Assembly (NCBI RefSeq): GCF_025698945.1
Contig: NZ_JAILWM010000002.1
Coordinates: 102,680 to 166,679, forward strand
DNA length: 64,000 bases
Source of the DNA: Nitrosopumilus sp.
GTDB taxonomy: Archaea > Thermoproteota > Nitrososphaeria > Nitrososphaerales > Nitrosopumilaceae
Reading direction: 5' to 3'
The stretch's first letter is position 1. Each line of letters starts with the position of its first letter. Under the pieces are notes generated by a model. That model ran no database searches and was not told the origin of the DNA. It worked only from the letters and a program-made list of their open reading frames with translations. The position numbers and the translations under genes are program-made. Positions 58,760 to 64,000 of this stretch are shown in pieces.

Positions 58760-58870
58760 ATGAACACTGCGCCATATTGGAGAAAAAATATTTGTTCAGA
58801 TTGCAAGCGGGTAAAATGTCAAAAAGGTTGCAATTGTGATTGTCATCAATTAAGAGACAGAATAGATTAA
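58760..58870 (+). CDS. Cys-rich micro-protein, 36 aa
   Basis: ATG at 58760 starts 1 nt after the previous stop; stop TAA at 58868. Seven... visible cysteines lie in ICSDCKRVKCQKGCNCDCHQ, giving a dense metal site. 36 residues. The tight coupling to the upstream membrane-protein gene supports expression. Function unknown. Confidence 0.6.
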   Translation: MNTAPYWRKNICSDCKRVKCQKGCNCDCHQLRDRID

Positions 58871-58920
58871 GTTCTGATAACAGGAGTAGATTTATTTTCG
58901 ATGTATTATGACTAGATGTA

Positions 58921-60282
58921 TTGGCAATTTTACCTATTGATAATGGGCGTTATGGCACTAAAGAAATGATGGTAATCTTTAGCGAACAAAAGAAAATAGA
59001 TTATCAATTAGAGATTGAAGGTGCTGCTGCTATTTCTCAAAGCGAAATAGGAATGATTTCAAAAAGTATAGGCAAAGAAATCAACAGAGCGGCAACATCT
59101 GGAAAAATTACAGCTAAAAGAATCAAAGAGTTAGAGGCAAAAAGTGATCACGATACTGCAGCACTAGTTGAATCACTTAGTGAAAAATGCTCAAAAAATG
59201 CAAGGCCTTGGATTCACTATGGTCTAACAAGCAATGACTTAGTAGACACAAGCAATTCAATGCAGATGCGAGATGCACTGCAAATTATAGAACCAAAAGT
59301 TGCAAAGATGGCATCAATTCTTGCAAAAAAAGCTGCAAAATATTCAAAGATTCCAGCGGTTGGTAGAACACATGGTCAGCATGCAAGTATCATATCATTT
59401 GGATTAAAGTTTGCAAATTGGGCAGCAGAGATGGCAAAACATGTTGAGAGGATTGAAGGAATTAAAAAAAGAATTTTGATTTGTAAAACATTGGGGGTTG
59501 TTGGTACAGGTTCTCTAATGGGTGCAAAATCACTTGAAGTTCAAAGAAGAGCAGCTAAACGACTAAAATTATACCCAGCAGAAGTTACAACTCAGATTGT
59601 TCCAAGAGAAAGATATGCAGAATATGTATTTGAGTTGGCATTAATAGGTGCAACTTTGGAGAAAATTGCAGTAGAGATTAGGAATTTGCAGAGAACAGAA
59701 ATTGGAGAAGTTGCAGAGCAATTCAAGAAAGGGCAAATGGGAAGCAGTGCAGTTCCAGTAAAGAGAAACCCTATCAAAAGTGAGCGAGTATCATCATTAT
59801 CCAAACTAGTTAGAAGTCAAGTTGCAGTAGCATTTGAGAATATTCCATTATGGCATGAACGAGATTTATCAAATTCTGCAAATGAGAGATTTGTACTCCC
59901 AACAGTGTCCATTCTAGTTGATGAGATGCTTGAAACTATGACTAGAATTGTTTCAAATTTGATGGTAAATGAGAAAAGAATTGTAGATAATCTGTACATC
60001 ACAAAGGGGCAAATCTTTGCGGAATTTGTACTTGAGGCACTGATCAAAAAAGGAGTACCAAGATTTGTTGCATACAAAGATGTTCAACGAGTTGCATTTG
60101 AGGCAAATGATAAAGGAATACAATACATTGATGCAATCAAAAATGACAAGGCATTTACTTCAAAATTAACTGATAAAGAAATTGATTCTATTTTTTCACC
60201 AGAGAAACACCTTGGTGCATCACCTGCAATCATTAGTAATGTAGAGAAATCAGTTAAAAAAATAGTTAGTAAATTTATCTAG
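58921..60282 (+). CDS. purB: Adenylosuccinate lyase
   Basis: 453 residues, TTG start. Fumarase/ASL superfamily: GRTHGQHAS with the catalytic His (about 148-156) and the signature loop GSSAVPVKRNPIKSE (about 274-288). Catalyses two steps in purine synthesis (SAICAR and adenylosuccinate cleavage). It complements purA at 40295-41296. Its stop overlaps the convergent PP-loop gene by 8 nt. Confidence 0.95.
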   Translation: MAILPIDNGRYGTKEMMVIFSEQKKIDYQLEIEGAAAISQSEIGMISKSIGKEINRAATSGKITAKRIKELEAKSDHDTAALVESLSEKCSKNARPWIHYGLTSNDLVDTSNSMQMRDALQIIEPKVAKMASILAKKAAKYSKIPAVGRTHGQHASIISFGLKFANWAAEMAKHVERIEGIKKRILICKTLGVVGTGSLMGAKSLEVQRRAAKRLKLYPAEVTTQIVPRERYAEYVFELALIGATLEKIAVEIRNLQRTEIGEVAEQFKKGQMGSSAVPVKRNPIKSERVSSLSKLVRSQVAVAFENIPLWHERDLSNSANERFVLPTVSILVDEMLETMTRIVSNLMVNEKRIVDNLYITKGQIFAEFVLEALIKKGVPRFVAYKDVQRVAFEANDKGIQYIDAIKNDKAFTSKLTDKEIDSIFSPEKHLGASPAIISNVEKSVKKIVSKFI

Positions 60283-61030
60283 TTTTTAGTAATGCTTTGT
60301 GGATTTTAGAACCATATTGTAACGCCTTTTTTCGCTTAGTACAAGAAATTTCAGGTACTTGAATTTCACTTGCTAATTTTCTAATAATGTGTTTACGATA
60401 CAAATCTTCAGAATCATGGATTTTCTCTGAGATGGGAATAGTTTTTGCATATTCTATAAAATTAGTAGAAAGTAATGGCTGTAGTATTTTTATTCCAAAT
60501 TCAGACGCAATTAGATTTACAGCCTTCATCATTTTTAGTTCATTATCTAATTTAGTATTCATTACATCAATTATTTCAGATTCCCCACCAGAGAATGCCT
60601 CTCTATATGCATTATATCCACAAAATAATTCATCAATTCCATTTGCTGTTACTACAGTATCAAGATTCAAACTGCTTGCTAGTTTAGAGACATAATAAAA
60701 CGCAATACAATTTTCATTCCATGAAAGATTCTCAGTCTTTATTGTTTCGTGAATCTTTTTAGCGATAACAGGAAAAGTTTTAGGATCAATTTCTAAAACA
60801 TGATGAGGGTATTTCAGAAAGGAGTTTACTTCTTTAGCAAATAAGATATCATGAGAGTCAACAAAACCAATAGTCAACAGAGTAATATCAAAATTCATCT
60901 CTGAGCAAATTTTTGAAATCAAAGTGCTATCAACACCTCCAGAAAAAGCAATTCCAATTTTCTTATTACTAACAGTTTCAGAAATGGAATTTTTAATATT
61001 ATCAAGTAATTTTTTATTCATTTCATTCAT
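60275..61030 (-). CDS. PP-loop ATPase (asparagine-synthetase-domain type)
   Basis: 251 residues. KIGIAFSGGVDSTLISKI is the PP-loop; TANGIDELFCGYNAYREAF matches the AsnB synthetase-domain signature. The N-terminal glutaminase domain of AsnB is absent, so ammonia would be taken directly or from a partner. Possible products: Asn or another amide, or a modified metabolite. Not assignable further. Convergent with purB. Confidence 0.8.
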   Translation of the reverse strand: MNEMNKKLLDNIKNSISETVSNKKIGIAFSGGVDSTLISKICSEMNFDITLLTIGFVDSHDILFAKEVNSFLKYPHHVLEIDPKTFPVIAKKIHETIKTENLSWNENCIAFYYVSKLASSLNLDTVVTANGIDELFCGYNAYREAFSGGESEIIDVMNTKLDNELKMMKAVNLIASEFGIKILQPLLSTNFIEYAKTIPISEKIHDSEDLYRKHIIRKLASEIQVPEISCTKRKKALQYGSKIHKALLKTR

Positions 61031-61102
61031 TGTAGTTCAAAATTAGTTCCTATAGAAGGGTAATGAATCAATCTTTTAATTTAAGATTATTTCTAAAATA
61101 AT

Positions 61103-61381
61103 ATGATGAGATTATCAGAAAACGACATTATTGAAGAACTAAAGAATTTACCAGGATGGAGCGTAATCAATGAAAAACTACACAAAGAATTTCAATTTGA
61201 GAGCTTCAATCAAGCTTTTGGTTTTATGACCAGAGCTGCTATGGAGATTGAAAAAATGAACCACCATCCAGAGTGGTATAATGTGTATAACAGACTAACT
61301 ATCGAATTAACCACTCATGACGCTGGAGGCATTACAAAAAATGATGTCAATCTAGCCAAAATTCTAAATTCATTAGAATAG
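61103..61381 (+). CDS. phhB: Pterin-4a-carbinolamine dehydratase
   Basis: 92 residues. Typical PCD/DCoH pattern: [41 protein letters not shown] and [17 protein letters not shown] with the catalytic His residues in NHHPEW and TTHDAGG. Dehydrates 4a-hydroxytetrahydropterin. The next gene is a PTPS/QueD-like enzyme, so both may serve pterin metabolism. Normal length. Confidence 0.92.
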   Translation: MMRLSENDIIEELKNLPGWSVINEKLHKEFQFESFNQAFGFMTRAAMEIEKMNHHPEWYNVYNRLTIELTTHDAGGITKNDVNLAKILNSLE

Positions 61382-61450
61382 AGAATATTGTAGAATTTCA
61401 GGCACATTCATTACAGAATTTATATTATATCCATAGTCAGATGACTTCAC

Positions 61451-62266
61451 ATGGCCACAAGTCCAACAATTCTAGATTCAGATTTTAAATATATCGATAA
61501 GAATGGAAATTTACTCAAAACCCGTACTGAATTAACAGTGGCTCAGATGCTTACATTTCTAGAAGAAGAGTATCAATACAATCACAAGATTACATTAAAG
61601 AGTGGCAATCAAGTTACAGTGGATTTTAAAACAGAAAAGGGACTAATCGAAGTTATCGATAATGATGAGGATATTGAAAAATACAAACAGATCAAAGAAG
61701 ACTTTCCTGAATACAAAGTAATGGCAATAGGTCATGCAAAATATGTTGCACAAATCAAGGAATTACAAGATATTGTATTTTATGATAAAACACCACAAAC
61801 AGGGTCAATATTTTTAGAAGATGCATCATTTTCATTTGATTATGCACACATCTTACCTTTAGTGGAGAAATGCTCTATCCTACATGGACATACGTCATCT
61901 GTGATGGTTGAATTGGTAGGACAAATGAAAGATAACTTACTTTTAGATTTTGGTGAAGCCAAAAAAATTATCAAAGAAGTTGTAAATATTTTTGATCATA
62001 AATTTTTCATTAATAGAAAATATCTAAGAAAAGAAGACGATTCGCATTATCAGATTCAGTTTGAAGGTCCAAAGGGAATGTTTGATCTACAGGTTCCAAA
62101 AAACACAACATACCTATTGGAAGGAGAAGCGACTGTTGAGAATCTTTCAAGTGAAATTATCAAACTATTAGCACCAAAAATGCCATCAAATGTTGAGGCA
62201 GTTGGAGTTTACATCTATGAAGGTTACAATAAAGGCTCTCATATTATTTCAAATATTTCACGATAG
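61451..62266 (+). CDS. PTPS/QueD-family enzyme with extra N-terminal domain
   Basis: 271 residues. From ~125 on: FSFDYAHILPLVEKCSILHGHTSS, a Cys-x3-HGH active site and Zn His ligands, LLLDFGEAKKIIKEVVNIFDHKF, and TVENLSSEIIKLL, all diagnostic of 6-pyruvoyl-tetrahydropterin synthase/QueD. The N-terminal ~120 residues (LTVAQMLTFLEEEYQYNHKI, VDFKTEKGLIEVIDN) are an added domain not found in ordinary family members; the DF...IEV segment recalls a nuclease-like fold but lacks proof. It follows the PCD gene by 69 nt. It could make a tetrahydropterin or a queuosine/archaeosine precursor. Confidence 0.82.
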   Translation: MATSPTILDSDFKYIDKNGNLLKTRTELTVAQMLTFLEEEYQYNHKITLKSGNQVTVDFKTEKGLIEVIDNDEDIEKYKQIKEDFPEYKVMAIGHAKYVAQIKELQDIVFYDKTPQTGSIFLEDASFSFDYAHILPLVEKCSILHGHTSSVMVELVGQMKDNLLLDFGEAKKIIKEVVNIFDHKFFINRKYLRKEDDSHYQIQFEGPKGMFDLQVPKNTTYLLEGEATVENLSSEIIKLLAPKMPSNVEAVGVYIYEGYNKGSHIISNISR

Positions 62267-62273
62267 TTAAGAA

Positions 62274-64000
62274 ATGGACCCAAAGATATCAGAAAAGGCA
62301 TGGAATCCAGAGTTAGAGAAAGAAATTCTAAAGAAATGGCAAGAAGAGAAAATTTATGATTTCACACCTTCTGATGATAATTATACCATAGATACACCAC
62401 CACCTTATCCATCAGGAAGACCATGGCATATTGGTGCAGCAGCACATTATTCTCAGATTGATATGATTGCACGAACAGCAAGAATGGCTGGAAAAAATGT
62501 CTATTTCCCTATAGGAATTGACAGGAATGGACTTCCAGTGGAATTGTACACTGAAAAAAAACACAATATCAGAATGAGGGAAACAGAGAGAGGAGAATTT
62601 CTAAAGTTATGCAGAGAGGCACTTGATGATTTAGAAGCTGAAATGATTCTCATTATGAAAAATTTGGGAATTAGTGGTGATTTTACAAACTATTACAGAA
62701 CAGATTCAGAAGAATATAGAGCACTGACTCAATCAACTTTCATTAATTTATGGAAGAAAGGACAGGTGTATCTTGCAAATAGACCTAATAACTATGATTG
62801 GGTTTCAGGAACAACAATTGCAGATGCTGAAATTACTTACGAAGATTTGGCAACAAAGCTTGTCTATATGAAATTTAAAATCAAAGACACAGACAAGGAA
62901 ATAATTATTGCAAGTACAAGACCAGAATTACTTTGTGCATGCAGAACAATAATTGTAAATCCTGAAGATGAAAGATATTCTCAATATATTGGAAAAAAAA
63001 TCATAGTCCCAATTACAAATGCTGAAGTGGAATTAAGAACCCACCATTCAGCTCAACAAGAATTTGGATCAGGTGCTGTAATGGTTTGTAGTTATGGTGA
63101 TCAAAATGATGTTGCATTATTTAGAGAATTAGAGTTAGAAGAGATTGTTGCAATTGGTTTAGATGGAAAAATGACTGAAGTTGCTGGAGAATATGCAGGA
63201 TTAAAACCAAAACAAGCAAGAACCAAAATTATTGAAGATCTTGAAAAAAATGGATTTGTTGAGAAAATTGAAGACATTAATCATAGGACTCCTGTTTCAG
63301 AAAGAAGTAAAATTCCAATTGAAATTATTCCAATGGAGGAATACTATCTAAAACAAAAAGAATCAATTGAAAAAATGCGAAAACTGGGAGCTGAAATTAA
63401 ATTCCATCCTGCAATGCACAAACAAATTCTAATGAATTGGCTTGAATCAATCAATATTGACTGGCCAATTTCTAGAAGAAGATACTATGGTACTGAAATC
63501 CCTATATGGTATTGTAAAAATTGCTCAGAAGCACATGTTCCTGAGCCTGGAAAATACTATAGACCATGGGAAGAGAAATGCCCTATCAAACAATGCACAA
63601 AGTGTAATTCTGAGGAATTTGTTGGAGAAGAACGAACTTTTGATACATGGATGGATTCCAGTGTATCCCCACTTTTTGTAAGTAAATATAACAAAGATGA
63701 AGAGTTTTTCAAAAAAGTATATCCTACATCAATTAGACCACAAGCAAAAGACATTGTTAGAACTTGGTTATACTACACACTTCTCAGATGTGAGCAGTTA
63801 ACAGGAGAAAAACCGTGGGATGAGGCATGGATTATGGGATATGGATTAGACGAAAAAGGAATGAAGATGAGTAAGAGTAAAGGAAATGCGATTGATCCAT
63901 TACCAGTAATTGAAAAATTGGGTGCTGACACATTTAGATTTTGGAGTGCAAGCGAGATTAATCATGGTTATGATTTTAGATGTAACGAACAAAAAATTGA
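62274..64000 (+). CDS. valS: Valyl-tRNA synthetase, 3' end outside window
   Basis: The frame opens at ATG 62274, 7 nt after the previous stop, and stays open to the window end (about 575 codons seen). Class I motifs: DTPPPYPSGRPWHIGAAAH (HIGH-type), ISRRRYYGTEIPIWYC, the zinc-like CKNC...CTKC insert, FDTWMDSSVSPLF and DIVRTWLYYTLLR, and KMSKSKGNAIDPL (KMSKS). The combination fits archaeal ValRS better than IleRS or LeuRS. Attaches valine to tRNA-Val. Confidence 0.9.
   Translation, partial: MDPKISEKAWNPELEKEILKKWQEEKIYDFTPSDDNYTIDTPPPYPSGRPWHIGAAAHYSQIDMIARTARMAGKNVYFPIGIDRNGLPVELYTEKKHNIRMRETERGEFLKLCREALDDLEAEMILIMKNLGISGDFTNYYRTDSEEYRALTQSTFINLWKKGQVYLANRPNNYDWVSGTTIADAEITYEDLATKLVYMKFKIKDTDKEIIIASTRPELLCACRTIIVNPEDERYSQYIGKKIIVPITNAEVELRTHHSAQQEFGSGAVMVCSYGDQNDVALFRELELEEIVAIGLDGKMTEVAGEYAGLKPKQARTKIIEDLEKNGFVEKIEDINHRTPVSERSKIPIEIIPMEEYYLKQKESIEKMRKLGAEIKFHPAMHKQILMNWLESINIDWPISRRRYYGTEIPIWYCKNCSEAHVPEPGKYYRPWEEKCPIKQCTKCNSEEFVGEERTFDTWMDSSVSPLFVSKYNKDEEFFKKVYPTSIRPQAKDIVRTWLYYTLLRCEQLTGEKPWDEAWIMGYGLDEKGMKMSKSKGNAIDPLPVIEKLGADTFRFWSASEINHGYDFRCNEQKI

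Overview
The window is chromosomal DNA from an AT-rich, gene-dense archaeon, almost certainly a marine-type ammonia-oxidising thaumarchaeon (Nitrososphaerota, Nitrosopumilus-like). Both Top6 subunits, an archaeal histone, aIF2-beta, DUF373 and DUF424 proteins, archaeal S17e and PDCD5 homologues, a NirK-like copper protein with a fused plastocyanin domain, membrane-bound wHTH regulators and a coiled-coil tyrosine recombinase all fit that lineage. TTG and GTG starts and ATGA or TAATG gene overlaps are common.

Layout. 0-4 kb: the end of an unknown gene, a large secreted multi-repeat protein, and an apt-mtaP purine/methylthioadenosine salvage pair. 4-22.9 kb: an accessory, lineage-specific region of secreted or membrane-anchored proteins of unknown function, small zinc-ribbon proteins, several regulators (wHTH, RHH-like, membrane-tethered ArsR-like), a very basic repeat protein, two divergent micro-membrane proteins and a multicopper oxidase. 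Several surface-protein genes share a 5' end (MKTRLLII-type leader) and a junction string that ends one gene and begins the next. 23-25.2 kb: a TrkH potassium transporter with N-terminal CBS domains behind a leader containing perfect hairpins. 25.4-29.8 kb: a small integrase-bearing island with a frameshifted RHH-like gene, a PLD-like protein, a coiled-coil wHTH protein, a repeat-rich non-coding region and the recombinase.

30-46.8 kb: core information processing and metabolism. It holds an aIF2-beta/DUF424/RIO1/KH/Top6B/Top6A operon, a cis-prenyltransferase-Nudix pair, pyrF, purA, a tRNA-modification neighbourhood (Sua5/YrdC, a THUMP protein, and a MoaD/ThiS-Cgi121 fusion), ribosomal protein S17e, TatD and histone. 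47-51.4 kb: tRNA-Cys, a blue-copper protein, a lone AIPR-family putative anti-phage gene followed by a long hairpin, small proteins and tRNA-Thr. 51.4-64 kb: phosphoglucosamine mutase, thiL, uS11, PDCD5, rtcB, a universal stress protein, a CBS protein, purB, a PP-loop synthetase, a pterin carbinolamine dehydratase next to a PTPS/QueD-like enzyme with an extra N-terminal domain, and the 5' part of valS.

The purine genes (apt, mtaP, purA, purB) are dispersed rather than in one operon. Translation and tRNA genes are grouped in two places. I found about a dozen short genes of 20-60 codons, many Cys-rich. No CRISPR array, rRNA gene or intact insertion sequence was seen. The best candidates for something undescribed are the MoaD-Cgi121 fusion, the shared leader/junction module of the surface-protein genes, the divergent micro-membrane pair with its nested inverted repeats, the small-membrane-protein/membrane-regulator pair sharing a GSGTP motif, and the integrase island with its repeat array. 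All assignments come from reading the sequence; no database search was run.
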